Below, in pieces: positions 1-7,588 of a stretch of DNA of 49,414 bases. The DNA comes from Candidatus Kapaibacterium sp. (GTDB taxonomy: Bacteria > Bacteroidota > Ignavibacteria > Kapaibacteriales > Kapaibacteriaceae): contig VERF01000013.1 in NCBI GenBank assembly GCA_018882895.1, positions 1-49,414 on the forward strand. Reading direction: 5' to 3'. Below the pieces are notes generated by a model. That model did no database searches. It worked only from the letters and a program-made list of their open reading frames with translations, and was not told where the DNA came from. How positions within the stretch are numbered: the stretch's first letter is position 1; each line of letters begins with the position of its first letter. The position numbers and the translations under genes are program-made.

Positions 1-2
1 CC

Positions 3-215
3 GTTGCCGTTGAGCGCATGCGCTATGGAGCTACGCCACAGGAAGCATGCGAAGAAGCCATCCGCCGCATTGTAAAGAAGCATGCGAATTGGAAAGAGTT
101 CCAAGTCGGCATCCTGGCGGTCGATAAAAACGGTCGACATGGCGCATACGCACTGCAGAAGGGATTTACCTATGCGCTGAACAATGAGCTGAAGACAGCG
201 GAAGCGTATTCGTGA
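3..215 (+). CDS. N4-(beta-N-acetylglucosaminyl)-L-asparaginase / isoaspartyl-peptidase family, C-terminal fragment
   Basis: Only the last ~70 residues are in the window; the frame is open to the left edge, so the ATG at 18 is probably internal. The tail reads RYGATPQEACEEAIRRI, then QVGILAVDKNGRHGAYAL and a final GFTYAL block. This matches the end of the beta subunit of Ntn-hydrolase glycosylasparaginases, where a helix with ACEEAI is followed by strands ending in a G-F-x-Y motif. Such enzymes hydrolyse the Asn-GlcNAc bond or isoaspartyl bonds after autocleavage at a Thr, which lies outside the window. The stop is 48 nt before the next proposed start. The family call rests on this tail only. 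Confidence 0.7.
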   Translation, partial: VAVERMRYGATPQEACEEAIRRIVKKHANWKEFQVGILAVDKNGRHGAYALQKGFTYALNNELKTAEAYS

Positions 216-263
216 GTGACCCCCGTAATTCAGTACTTCCGTAATTCAGCAATTGGGGCTCCC

Positions 264-908
264 ATGCGTTCTCTCATCATCGGTGCCACGGGGCTTGTTG
301 GCGCGGAGCTCGTAAAGCTTCTTGTTGACGATGCACGGTTCACCACCATCAACGTGCTGACGCGCCGGCCCCTTGACATCAATGATCCGACGGGACGCGT
401 CAGGAACGTCGTGAGGGACTTCGATACGCTCGATGGATCCGAAGGCGTGTACGACGTAGATGTGGTGTTCAGTGCAATGGGGTCGACCATCAAGACGGCC
501 GGAAGTGCTCAGCGATACCGGCTATTCGACTACGAGTATCCCATTCGCATTGCCCGCTTTGCTCGCACGCATGGCGCAAAGCACTGGATCATGGTCAGTT
601 CCTTCGGCGTCAAGCCCAACTCTCGGTTCCTCTACGTGCAGGTCAAGCACGACCTTGAGCGGGACATGCACGCGCTCAGGTTCGACCGGCTTACTATCCT
701 GCGTCCGTCGTTCATCCTTGGCGACCGACGTGAGCACCGCCTTGGAGAGCGAATCGGAATCTGGTTTGCCCAGACCTTTGCCGCCATCATCCCCCGCGCC
801 TACCGGGCCGTGCATGCCCGGGCCATCGCCGCAACCATGATTCGGGCCGCCACGGATGGTGCAGCCCAACCATTCGAGAGCATTTCCAACGAGTTCATAC
901 GTCCGTAG
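264..908 (+). CDS. NAD(P)-binding Rossmann oxidoreductase (NmrA/HTATIP2-like)
   Basis: The 214-residue protein begins MRSLIIGATGLVGAELV, the GxxGxxG dinucleotide-binding turn of atypical short-chain dehydrogenases, directly after the start. That placement is why I choose ATG 264 over the GTG at 216. Later segments fit the family: DVVFSAMGST after the fourth strand, HWIMVSSFGVKP (Ser of the fifth strand), VKHDLER in place of the usual YxxxK, and LRPSFILGDR. Proteins of this type (yeast FMP52, human HTATIP2, bacterial YwnB-like) are small and single-domain, and their substrates are mostly unknown. It is cytosolic and has no signal peptide. It follows the asparaginase fragment closely and may be co-transcribed with it. 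Confidence 0.8.
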   Translation: MRSLIIGATGLVGAELVKLLVDDARFTTINVLTRRPLDINDPTGRVRNVVRDFDTLDGSEGVYDVDVVFSAMGSTIKTAGSAQRYRLFDYEYPIRIARFARTHGAKHWIMVSSFGVKPNSRFLYVQVKHDLERDMHALRFDRLTILRPSFILGDRREHRLGERIGIWFAQTFAAIIPRAYRAVHARAIAATMIRAATDGAAQPFESISNEFIRP

Positions 909-946
909 CCCCCAAATAAATATGATAGTTAGCACGGCTCTGTTGG

Positions 947-980
947 TTTTGTGAGCGAATGCTCATTATTTTGTGAGCGA
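947..980 (+). repeat. 12-nt direct repeat with internal inverted repeat upstream of the ATPase gene
   Basis: TTTTGTGAGCGA occurs at 947-958 and again at 969-980, a 22-bp period (about two helical turns). Between and within the copies, TGAGC-GAAT-GCTCA forms a small dyad. The second copy contains the GTG (973) that the ORF track uses as start. The arrangement would suit an operator for a dimeric regulator, but this is inference only. Confidence 0.4.
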
Positions 981-993
981 TACCTCGCAAAAT

Positions 994-2178
994 ATGTACA
1001 GACGTCCGCAATCAACCGAACTTGAACGTCGGCTCTCCGAGCCTCGACGCTTCATTCAGATCGTCCTGGGTCCGCGACAGGTCGGCAAGACCACGCTCGT
1101 GCGGCAAGCTCTTGACGGGTGCGAAAAGCCTGTCATCTCGATGTCGGCAGATGACCTGGAGATGATCGGGCGTGAGTGGCTCATCGAGAAATGGAACCGT
1201 GCGCGTGCTGTCGCCACAGCGTCTGGCAGTTGCGTGCTATCTGTTGATGAGATCCAGAGGGTGCCCGACTGGAGTGCGATCGTCAAGCGTCTGTGGGATG
1301 AAGACACTGCCTCGAGATGTCGTGTGTATGTAGTGCTGACTGGGTCGTCGACGACGCTCATTCGAAAGGGGATGTCCGAGAGTCTGGCAGGACGGTTCGA
1401 AGTTCTGCGTGCCGGACATTGGTCGTGGCCCGAAATGCGCGATGCCTTTGGTGTAGGGCTTGATGAGTATCTCATCGTCGGCGGGTATCCGGGTCCGATG
1501 GATTTCCGTTCAACGCCGGATCGCTGGCGCGACTACATGCAGCAATCCATCATCGAGAGCACATTGGCCCTGGATGTTCTGTCGCTTGAGCGGATCGATA
1601 AGCCCGCCCTGCTTCGAAACCTGTTCATTCTCGGAACAAGTATGTCGACACAGATCGTGTCGCTTCAAAAACTGCTTGGTCAGCTGCAGGATTCAGGAAA
1701 TGCCGCAACGATTGCCCAGTACCTTTCGCTTCTATCCGATAGCGGTCTGCTAACGGGACTCGAAAAGTATACGGCCACGGCAGCGCGTTCCCGTGCGGCG
1801 AGCCCAAAGCTCATCAGCGCCGCACCGGCACTGCTTTCTGCCATCCTTGGACTGTCGGGTTCGACGGAGTCGATCGACCCTACGCTGCGCGGACAGATCG
1901 TAGAGTCTGCCGTCGGTTCGCATCTGCTTGGTCTGACGCGAGGCACAACAACGTCGGTGAAGTATTGGCGAGAGGGTAACGCGGAGGTAGACTTCGTCCT
2001 ACAGAGTCCACGTCGACGCATACTCATCGAGGTCAAAAGCGGAGATAGCCGAGGTGCATTTCGAGGAGCAGAGCAGTTTCGGAAGATGCACGGTGATGCA
2101 CGGTTGATTCTTGTTGGTGATGATGGTATGCCGCTTGATCTGTTCCTTGGCATGACTCTTGAACAAATCCTTCATTAG
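994..2178 (+). CDS. AAA-type ATPase with C-terminal DUF4143 domain
   Basis: The ORF is open from GTG 973, but the family usually starts at the equivalent of MYRRPQSTEL, so I choose ATG 994 (394 aa). Walker A is GPRQVGKTT, about 33-41 residues from the GTG, and Walker B with the family's DEIQ signature is LSVDEIQRV near residue 92. LTGSST is the sensor-like segment. The C-terminal half (DUF4143) ends in EVDFVL...ILIEVKSG, which has the E/D-x-K arrangement of a PD-(D/E)XK nuclease fold. These proteins are abundant in bacteria and archaea and spread horizontally, often as isolated genes. Their function is unknown, although some sit in toxin or defence-like contexts. There is no partner gene here. 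It has its own short upstream region with a direct repeat. Confidence 0.9.
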   Translation: MYRRPQSTELERRLSEPRRFIQIVLGPRQVGKTTLVRQALDGCEKPVISMSADDLEMIGREWLIEKWNRARAVATASGSCVLSVDEIQRVPDWSAIVKRLWDEDTASRCRVYVVLTGSSTTLIRKGMSESLAGRFEVLRAGHWSWPEMRDAFGVGLDEYLIVGGYPGPMDFRSTPDRWRDYMQQSIIESTLALDVLSLERIDKPALLRNLFILGTSMSTQIVSLQKLLGQLQDSGNAATIAQYLSLLSDSGLLTGLEKYTATAARSRAASPKLISAAPALLSAILGLSGSTESIDPTLRGQIVESAVGSHLLGLTRGTTTSVKYWREGNAEVDFVLQSPRRRILIEVKSGDSRGAFRGAEQFRKMHGDARLILVGDDGMPLDLFLGMTLEQILH

Positions 2179-2238
2179 CCCTACTTGCGTAGTATTGACC
2201 TTTCGTTATCCTCATCAGCCAATTCGGAGGAGTGTTCC

Positions 2239-3420
2239 ATGAAGCCCCTTGCCATAATCATTGTCGCGTTTCTGGTGTATAGCGCCAACCTTGGTGCGCA
2301 GTCATACATTGAGCCCACCTACAAGATCCGCTCCACCAAGGATGTCTTCTTTGGAACGGCAAAGCGATTTGACGGGGGAACCGATACGCTGAAGATGAAC
2401 ATCTTCATGCCCACCAATGACAACGCCGTCAAACGGCCGCTGGTGGTGTGGGTGCATGGAGGGGGCTTTATCCAGGGCAACCGCGCCGACTTCAATTCGC
2501 TCTGCGAGACGTGGGCCAAGAGGGGATACACGGCGGTGACGATCTCGTACAGACTCGGCATTCATGGCGGGCTGCTTGATCCGCCCTTTGCCTATGATGA
2601 GGCCGAGCTGATACGCGCCTGTTTTCGGGGCATCCAGGATGTGCGCGGTGGAATACGCTTCCTGGTAAAGAACGCAGGCACTTATGGCATCGACACGTCG
2701 CGCATCATCATCGGCGGAGCCAGTGCAGGATCGATCGTGGCCATGCACACGGCATTTGTTGATGCACTCGATACCGTTCCGAGGGCCATCGGCAGGATCT
2801 CAGACGTCACCCGTTTGGCAGGCACGTTTGCGCGGCCTGACCTTGGAAGCGTCGAAGGAGACCTGCACACCGACGTGCCGACGCCCGGCATTGACGTGGT
2901 ACTGAACATCTTCGGAGCCCTGCTAAATCTTGACTATCTCGGGGGCGCCCCCTTCATCCCGATGTACAGCTACCACCAGACCGATGATCCTGTGGTGGCC
3001 TGCGGCGTCAACCGTGCATATCATGGCGTTGGACTCATTTCAGGCGCCTATCCCTACCTGTCCGGCACGTGCGCCATCCGAGAGGAACTCAAGCGCCGCG
3101 GCATCCCCGAATCGGATCGCGAGATGACCATCTATCAGGGGGCTGCACACGATGTGCATGACCCCGCGGGGATCGACCGGGCGGCGGCCGTGTTCGCGTC
3201 GAAGCGCATGACGCCCGCAACGTCGGTGAATGATGACCACGTCGCAACCGGTCTGCTTGACGGACGTTGGACGTTGATCGGACTCGACGGACGTCATATT
3301 GCCACCGATGTGGAACTCACCAGCCTTGGCTCGGCTATCGACGGCGTGTACGTTGCCGTGCGTGCCGGGGAACGTCGACTCCTTCTTCTGCGTGAAGGTA
3401 AAGTTGCCGCAGTGCGCTAA
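2239..3420 (+). CDS. Secreted alpha/beta-hydrolase (carboxylesterase/HSL-like) with a degenerate T9SS-type tail
   Basis: ATG 2239 is chosen because GGAGG precedes it and the first ~20 residues (KPLAIIIVAFLVYSANLGAQ) form a signal peptide; the ORF's earlier start (2185) lacks this. HGGGF (residues 73-77) is the oxyanion-hole motif of the esterase/lipase superfamily. GGASAGS holds the nucleophile Ser163 in a GxSxG elbow, and QGAAHDVHDP supplies a likely catalytic His. It probably hydrolyses ester substrates in the periplasm or outside the cell. The last ~55 residues (LIGLDGRHI...GVYVAVRAGERRLLLL) resemble a type A T9SS sorting domain but are short and divergent, so secretion by that route is only suggested. 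393 aa. Confidence 0.8.
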   Translation: MKPLAIIIVAFLVYSANLGAQSYIEPTYKIRSTKDVFFGTAKRFDGGTDTLKMNIFMPTNDNAVKRPLVVWVHGGGFIQGNRADFNSLCETWAKRGYTAVTISYRLGIHGGLLDPPFAYDEAELIRACFRGIQDVRGGIRFLVKNAGTYGIDTSRIIIGGASAGSIVAMHTAFVDALDTVPRAIGRISDVTRLAGTFARPDLGSVEGDLHTDVPTPGIDVVLNIFGALLNLDYLGGAPFIPMYSYHQTDDPVVACGVNRAYHGVGLISGAYPYLSGTCAIREELKRRGIPESDREMTIYQGAAHDVHDPAGIDRAAAVFASKRMTPATSVNDDHVATGLLDGRWTLIGLDGRHIATDVELTSLGSAIDGVYVAVRAGERRLLLLREGKVAAVR

Positions 3421-3425
3421 CTGAC

Positions 3426-3529
3426 ATTCATCATGAACTCTGCGTTGGCTGTCGAATAGCTTCGAGCATGTTCGACAAACGCCATTCCGCTGTATGCGGG
3501 AATCCATTCCGGAGTTCATCATGATGAAT
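3426..3529 (+). promoter_or_regulatory. Long inverted repeat enclosing the start of the baeRF3 gene
   Basis: The left arm at 3426-3440 (ATTCATCATGAACTC) is the exact reverse complement of the right arm at 3512-3529 apart from a 3-nt CAT bulge in the right arm, giving 15 potential pairs across a ~71-nt loop. The right arm contains most of the GGAG ribosome-binding site (3511-3514) and the ATG at 3521, so folding would hide both. It could act as a translation switch or be a transcript-end hairpin of the esterase gene. There is no U-tract, which argues against a simple terminator. Confidence 0.5.
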
Positions 3530-4660
3530 GTTGCACAGAGTCCTCTGATCCAGGATCTCTTCTCGATCACCTCGAAGCCGTGCCTCAGCCTGTATCTGCC
3601 TACGCATCGGACGCAGCCAGAACGTCGGGATGACCAGACTCGATATCGTCAGCTGGTGCGCACGCTCAGTGACTCGCTCAAGACCGCCTATGCAGATGAC
3701 GGGATGACCGATCTGCTGGCCCCGTTCCGGGCACTTGAACGCGACGATGCATTCTGGAACTCAAGGCGTCAGGGACTGGCCGTCTTCCGAGCGCCGGGCG
3801 TGTTCATCACTCAGCACCTTGACAGGTCGGTACCGGAGATCGCCGTGGTTGCCGATCACTTTCATGTGAAGCCCCTTTTCCGACTACTTCAGACGTTGGA
3901 AGATTACAACGTGCTCTGTCTCACGAGGGAATCCGCCCAACTGTTTGTCGGCAATCGTGATGGACTGGAGGAAGTGAGCTTTGCTACCGGACCGATGCTC
4001 TTGATCAACGAGATCCTTGGTGATGAACTCAGTGATCCGGGGTTCTCGAATTCGAACTCCGGCGGTACCGAGCGAACTGTTCCACATACGACCATTGAGG
4101 ATGAGGTTGATAAAGACACGGAGCGATTCTTCCGTCACGTCGACCGGTTGGTGATGGAGATCGCCTCGAGAGCCACGGGGCTACCCCTTGTTGTGGCAAG
4201 TCTCCCTGAGCAGGCGGCGCTGTTTCACCGCATCAGCCGCAACCCCAACCTGGTCGATGCCAGCATCATCGTTAACCCCTTCGGTATCGAATTGCGCGAT
4301 CTGGTTCAAAGGGCATGGGAGACCATGCGACCCTTTGCATTGGCTGAGAGTCAGACGCTGATCGAGGCCTATGATGAGGCGGCCGGACATCACGACGGGA
4401 TCGATGGGATCTTCTCCATTGCGCAGGCCGCCGTGGAGGGTCGCATTGCTACGCTCTTTGTGGAGGATTCTCGCCAGATCCCGGGCAAGATCGATGAGCT
4501 AACCGGCAAGGTTGTGTTCGATGACCTGGCAATGACGGATGTGAATGACCTGCTTGACGATATAGCGCGGATCGTGCTCAAGCACGGAGGCACGGTGATC
4601 GTTCTGCCAACGAACATCATGCCCACATCCACCGGGGCGGCGGCCATTCTGCGATACTGA
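3521..4660 (+). CDS. Bacterial archaeo-eukaryotic release factor family 3 (baeRF3) domain protein
   Basis: The start is placed at ATG 3521, six bases after GGAG; the ORF track's 3494 start has no site. The N-terminus SKPCLSLYLPTHRTQPERRDDQ...RYRQLV is the signature of the baeRF3 group: a PCLSLYLPTHR strand, then a helix. The domain order follows eRF1: an N-terminal region to ~150, a middle region with LPLVVASLPEQAALFHRIS (L7Ae/peptidyl-hydrolase-like fold), and a C-terminal GRIATLFVED...GGTVIVLP block. baeRFs are thought to act on ribosomes or be stress-linked, but no biochemical role is settled for family 3. It is a cytosolic single gene of 379 aa. The start region lies in an inverted repeat. 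Confidence 0.8.
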   Translation: MMNVAQSPLIQDLFSITSKPCLSLYLPTHRTQPERRDDQTRYRQLVRTLSDSLKTAYADDGMTDLLAPFRALERDDAFWNSRRQGLAVFRAPGVFITQHLDRSVPEIAVVADHFHVKPLFRLLQTLEDYNVLCLTRESAQLFVGNRDGLEEVSFATGPMLLINEILGDELSDPGFSNSNSGGTERTVPHTTIEDEVDKDTERFFRHVDRLVMEIASRATGLPLVVASLPEQAALFHRISRNPNLVDASIIVNPFGIELRDLVQRAWETMRPFALAESQTLIEAYDEAAGHHDGIDGIFSIAQAAVEGRIATLFVEDSRQIPGKIDELTGKVVFDDLAMTDVNDLLDDIARIVLKHGGTVIVLPTNIMPTSTGAAAILRY

Positions 4661-4732
4661 ACTGATGAACATGCCGACGGTGTAAGGTGCCCGCTGGCGA
4701 GAAACGTGGAGGGAATTCTCGTAGATTCCCCA

Positions 4733-6253
4733 ATGCAAATTCTCGCTTTGGCTCTCCTGTTTGCCGCGGGTTCCGCTGTGGGCCTTGCACAGCGCACCGT
4801 CGGCCTCATCAGTCAAGATGCTTCGCGCTCGTTCAAGGGCTACACGCTCTTTGCTCCTGTCGTGTCTAGAAACACCTACCTCATCGACAACGAAGGTCAG
4901 GTGGTCAAGACCTGGCAGAGTACTAACAACGCCGGTCAGGCAGCGATGCTTCTCGACGATGGTTCGCTCCTTCGTACGGCTGCTCCTCCTTCCCAGTGGA
5001 TGCAAGGGGGCGGGGCAGGCGGCATGGTCGAACTCTACGACTGGTCCGGCGCCAAGGTCTGGTCATACACGCATCTGTCGCAGACGGCACGATCGCACCA
5101 CGACGTGGAGATCCTGCCCAACGGCAACATCTTGCTGCTGGTCTGGGAGAGTCACACCATTGACGAGGCGGTTGCTGCCGGACGTCCGCGCTCGCGCCTG
5201 ATCGAGAATGCACTTTGGTCGGAGCGCGTGATCGAGGTTCGTCGCACCGGCCCAACCACGGGTGAGGTGGTCTGGTCATGGTCATCATGGGATCACATGA
5301 TCCAGGATGCCAACCCTGCCGGGCCCAACTTCGGCGTCGTTTCGCAGAACGCCAATCGCGTTGACATCAATGCAGGGGATACACGGGCCGACTGGCTTCA
5401 TGCCAACTCGGTTCGATACAACGCGAAGCGCGATGAAGTGATGATCAGTCTTCACAACCTAGATGAGATATGGATCATCTCGCGCAAGACCGGAGACATC
5501 GTCTACCGCTACGGAAATCCGCAGAACTATAAGTCGGGAACGCCACAGAATCAGGTCCTCTTCGGCCAACACGATGCCCGCTGGCTCGATGATGACCGGT
5601 TTGTGATGATCTTCAACAACGGCAACGGCAGGTTCGGCGGAAACGGATCATCGGTAGATGTGATCGAACTGCCCCGCAATGAGGATGGTACCTATCGCCG
5701 CAACAGTAAGGGGGCTTTCGAGCCGGCCGCGCCGACGGTGCTCTTTCCGAAGAAGATCTCAACGTCGTACTACGCGCAGAACATCAGCGGCGCCACGATG
5801 CTGCCGAACGGCAACGTCCTGACATGTCTCGGTCCGTCCGGCACGTTCGTCGAAGCTACCCCGGAGGGCGACGAGGTGTGGCGCTACGTCAGCCCCGTGA
5901 TCATGAACGGCATCGCCACGCAAGGGCAGACGCCACGCAACAACATGGTCTTTAAGATCTACCGCTACGGGCCGGACCATCCTGCGGTGGCCGGCAGGAC
6001 GCTCACGCCAAGGGGCCGACTCGAAGATGGTCCGCTGTCGGTGTCGACATCTGATGATGGTAAGGGGCTCACCTGCCAACTCGATGTGCTGCAGTCGCGC
6101 CTTGTGATCACGGCCGATACCGATCGGCACGTCACCATCGATGCCTACGACCTGCAGGGTCGTCTGCTCGGCAGGGTGGCCAACGAAGACCTGGCCGCCG
6201 GCACGCATGTGCGCTCGGTCCCGCCCGGAACGTATGTGGTAAGCATGCGCTGA
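4733..6253 (+). CDS. Arylsulfotransferase-like (ASST) beta-propeller protein, T9SS cargo
   Basis: ATG 4733 begins a clean signal peptide (MQILALALLFAAGSAVGLAQ); the GTG at 4706 adds nine unneeded residues. The mature part has repeated propeller blades typical of ASST/arylsulfotransferase-2 proteins: QVVKTWQS, SHHDVEILPNGNILLLVWE, DWLHANSVRYNAKRDEVMIS, DEIWIISRKTGDIVYRYGNP, LFGQHDARWLDD. The His of HHDVEILPNGN and of DWLHANS fall where family active-site histidines lie. ASSTs move sulfate between phenolic compounds without PAPS. Residues ~430-506 (VTIDAYDLQGRLLGRV...PPGTYVVSMR) form a type A T9SS sorting domain, so the protein is likely on the cell surface or released. The substrate is unknown. 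Just upstream of the ATG is TAGATTCC, a possible -7 element. Confidence 0.8.
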   Translation: MQILALALLFAAGSAVGLAQRTVGLISQDASRSFKGYTLFAPVVSRNTYLIDNEGQVVKTWQSTNNAGQAAMLLDDGSLLRTAAPPSQWMQGGGAGGMVELYDWSGAKVWSYTHLSQTARSHHDVEILPNGNILLLVWESHTIDEAVAAGRPRSRLIENALWSERVIEVRRTGPTTGEVVWSWSSWDHMIQDANPAGPNFGVVSQNANRVDINAGDTRADWLHANSVRYNAKRDEVMISLHNLDEIWIISRKTGDIVYRYGNPQNYKSGTPQNQVLFGQHDARWLDDDRFVMIFNNGNGRFGGNGSSVDVIELPRNEDGTYRRNSKGAFEPAAPTVLFPKKISTSYYAQNISGATMLPNGNVLTCLGPSGTFVEATPEGDEVWRYVSPVIMNGIATQGQTPRNNMVFKIYRYGPDHPAVAGRTLTPRGRLEDGPLSVSTSDDGKGLTCQLDVLQSRLVITADTDRHVTIDAYDLQGRLLGRVANEDLAAGTHVRSVPPGTYVVSMR

Positions 6254-6278
6254 CCTCGAGCCGACGTGTCACGTTTTC

Positions 6279-6328
6279 TTGTTGGGTTGTACAAGGAAGG
6301 AACACCGCTTCCTTCATTCACCCAACAA
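6279..6328 (+). promoter_or_regulatory. Nested two-stem hairpin in the leader of the 81-aa gene
   Basis: The outer stem TTGTTGGGT (6279-6287) pairs perfectly with ACCCAACAA (6320-6328). The inner stem AAGGAAG (6293-6299) pairs with CTTCCTT (6308-6314) around an 8-nt loop, and the stems are separated by a symmetric 5+5 nt internal loop. The structure ends directly before the GAGG ribosome-binding site of the 6340 gene. There is no T-run, so a leader structure or RNA-binding site seems more likely than a terminator. Confidence 0.5.
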
Positions 6329-6339
6329 CGAGGTACGTT

Positions 6340-6585
6340 ATGATGCACGAACACTATGCCGCAGCTGCTTGCTGCGCCCGCCAATTGGAGCGATTCCGCT
6401 CCACTGAATCCCAGTGGTCCGATGACGAGCAGTGGATGGAGATGCTTGTTGAGATCAGCCGCGACAGAGGGGACGATGAAACCGAGCGGATGCTCAGAGA
6501 ATGGCTCCAAAGTGCTCGGCTGCACCAGGAGGCAGCGCTCCGGTTGCTGATGGAGGAGCTGAAACTTTTCGTCATGGAAATGTAA
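6340..6585 (+). CDS. Small acidic alpha-helical protein, unknown function
   Basis: 81 residues from ATG 6340 (ATG 6343 is equally possible), preceded by GAGG. It has no signal peptide or membrane segment. The sequence is predicted largely helical, with acidic stretches (SDDEQWMEMLVEI, RDRGDDETERML) and a Leu-rich C-terminal helix (ALRLLMEELKLFVMEM), which would suit an oligomeric or partner-binding protein. A CC pair sits near the N-terminus (AAAACCARQ). I do not recognise a family. It stands alone between the sulfotransferase and the haem lipoprotein and carries the nested leader hairpin. The leader and ribosome-binding site support real expression more than the sequence itself does. Confidence 0.55.
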   Translation: MMHEHYAAAACCARQLERFRSTESQWSDDEQWMEMLVEISRDRGDDETERMLREWLQSARLHQEAALRLLMEELKLFVMEM

Positions 6586-6664
6586 CTTTTGACCGATATG
6601 GGGATATTTTTAGGAGTTCTGATAAAATGAACTCCGCTTTTGCGTCCAAATCTGGGATTACGGC

Positions 6665-7450
6665 ATGCACGGTAGACACGTTTTCACTGCCATGGGAATC
6701 GCCATTCTGCTGTTCCTTTCGTCATGCGCAGACTATGTGGATGGCCCCTTTCACCCACGTGGTGGCGAAGATGACCATGACTCGACATCGCAGACTGACA
6801 CGACCGACCACGGGGATACAACCGGTGGGGGCGGCGCAGATACGACCGGCGGTGGAACCGGCCCTCACGACACGACGGTGTGTTTCACACGCGATGTCCT
6901 GCCAATCCTTATTTCGAACTGTACGATGGCCGAATGCCATGACGTTGATCGGCCCAAGGAAGGTGTGAATCTCACCTCCTATGAATCGATCATGGGTAAC
7001 AGGGACGGCCTGGTTCGTCCGGGCAACCCATCCCGATCAAAGCTCTATGAATCGCTCGTTACTGATGAATCGGACGAGCGCATGCCCCCTCCACCACGAT
7101 CACTGTCGAAGGCACAGATTGCAGTGATCGAACGGTGGATTCGTGAAGGGGCGAAGAATCGCGATTGCTCGGCCGACAACGGCGGCTGCGATACGCGGAA
7201 CGTAACCTATGTAGGGACCATAGCTCCGATCATGGCAACCTCCTGCACGGGTTGCCATTCCGGAACACGCCCATCGGGGGGAATCGACCTTACGGTTCGG
7301 AGCGTTGTGGAAGCACAGGCTCGGGACGGATTTCTGCTTGGCACCATGTCGCACGCCTCCGGGTATGCGCCGATGCCGCCGTCCGGACCCAGGATGTCGG
7401 ACTGCTCCATAGAGCAGGTACGCGCTTGGATTGCCACCGGAATGAAGTGA
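6665..7450 (+). CDS. Lipoprotein with two cytochrome c-type haem motifs (CX4CH and CXXCH)
   Basis: The N-terminus MHGRHVFTAMGIAILLFLSSC is a lipoprotein signal with a lipobox ending in SSC. A D/T/G-rich linker follows (~30-75). The first module is VCFTRDVLPILISNCTMAECHD, a CX4CH haem-attachment variant, followed by ERMPPPP...LSKAQIAVIERWIREGA. The second module has APIMATSCTGCHSG, a canonical CXXCH, then APMPPSGPRMSDCSIEQVRAWIATGMK. Both modules share the Met-Pro-Pro and W-I-x-x-G signatures of planctomycete-type/DUF1549-like cytochrome domains, so a dihaem periplasmic protein is likely. Methionines before the PP motifs could be axial ligands. Its role (electron carrier or sensor) is unknown, and there is no oxidase or reductase neighbour. 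Confidence 0.7.
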   Translation: MHGRHVFTAMGIAILLFLSSCADYVDGPFHPRGGEDDHDSTSQTDTTDHGDTTGGGGADTTGGGTGPHDTTVCFTRDVLPILISNCTMAECHDVDRPKEGVNLTSYESIMGNRDGLVRPGNPSRSKLYESLVTDESDERMPPPPRSLSKAQIAVIERWIREGAKNRDCSADNGGCDTRNVTYVGTIAPIMATSCTGCHSGTRPSGGIDLTVRSVVEAQARDGFLLGTMSHASGYAPMPPSGPRMSDCSIEQVRAWIATGMK

Positions 7451-7512
7451 CCGACTGTTCGTAAGATCATATGCTGTATGAACTTCCGTTCATATGGCAA
7501 TGAAACCGCGCG

Positions 7513-7545
7513 TTTGGCGTCCTTTGCCCGCCTGTGGTATATTTA
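7513..7545 (+). promoter_or_regulatory. Bacteroidota-type promoter for the lytic transglycosylase gene
   Basis: TTTG (7513-7516), a 21-nt spacer, then TATATTTA (7538-7545), which is one base off TAnnTTTG. Transcription would start near 7551, giving a leader of about 38 nt before ATG 7589. Confidence 0.5.
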
Positions 7546-7588
7546 CCGCAGCGGAAAGGTCCGCCCCCTGTCCCGTTTTTGACTGCGC

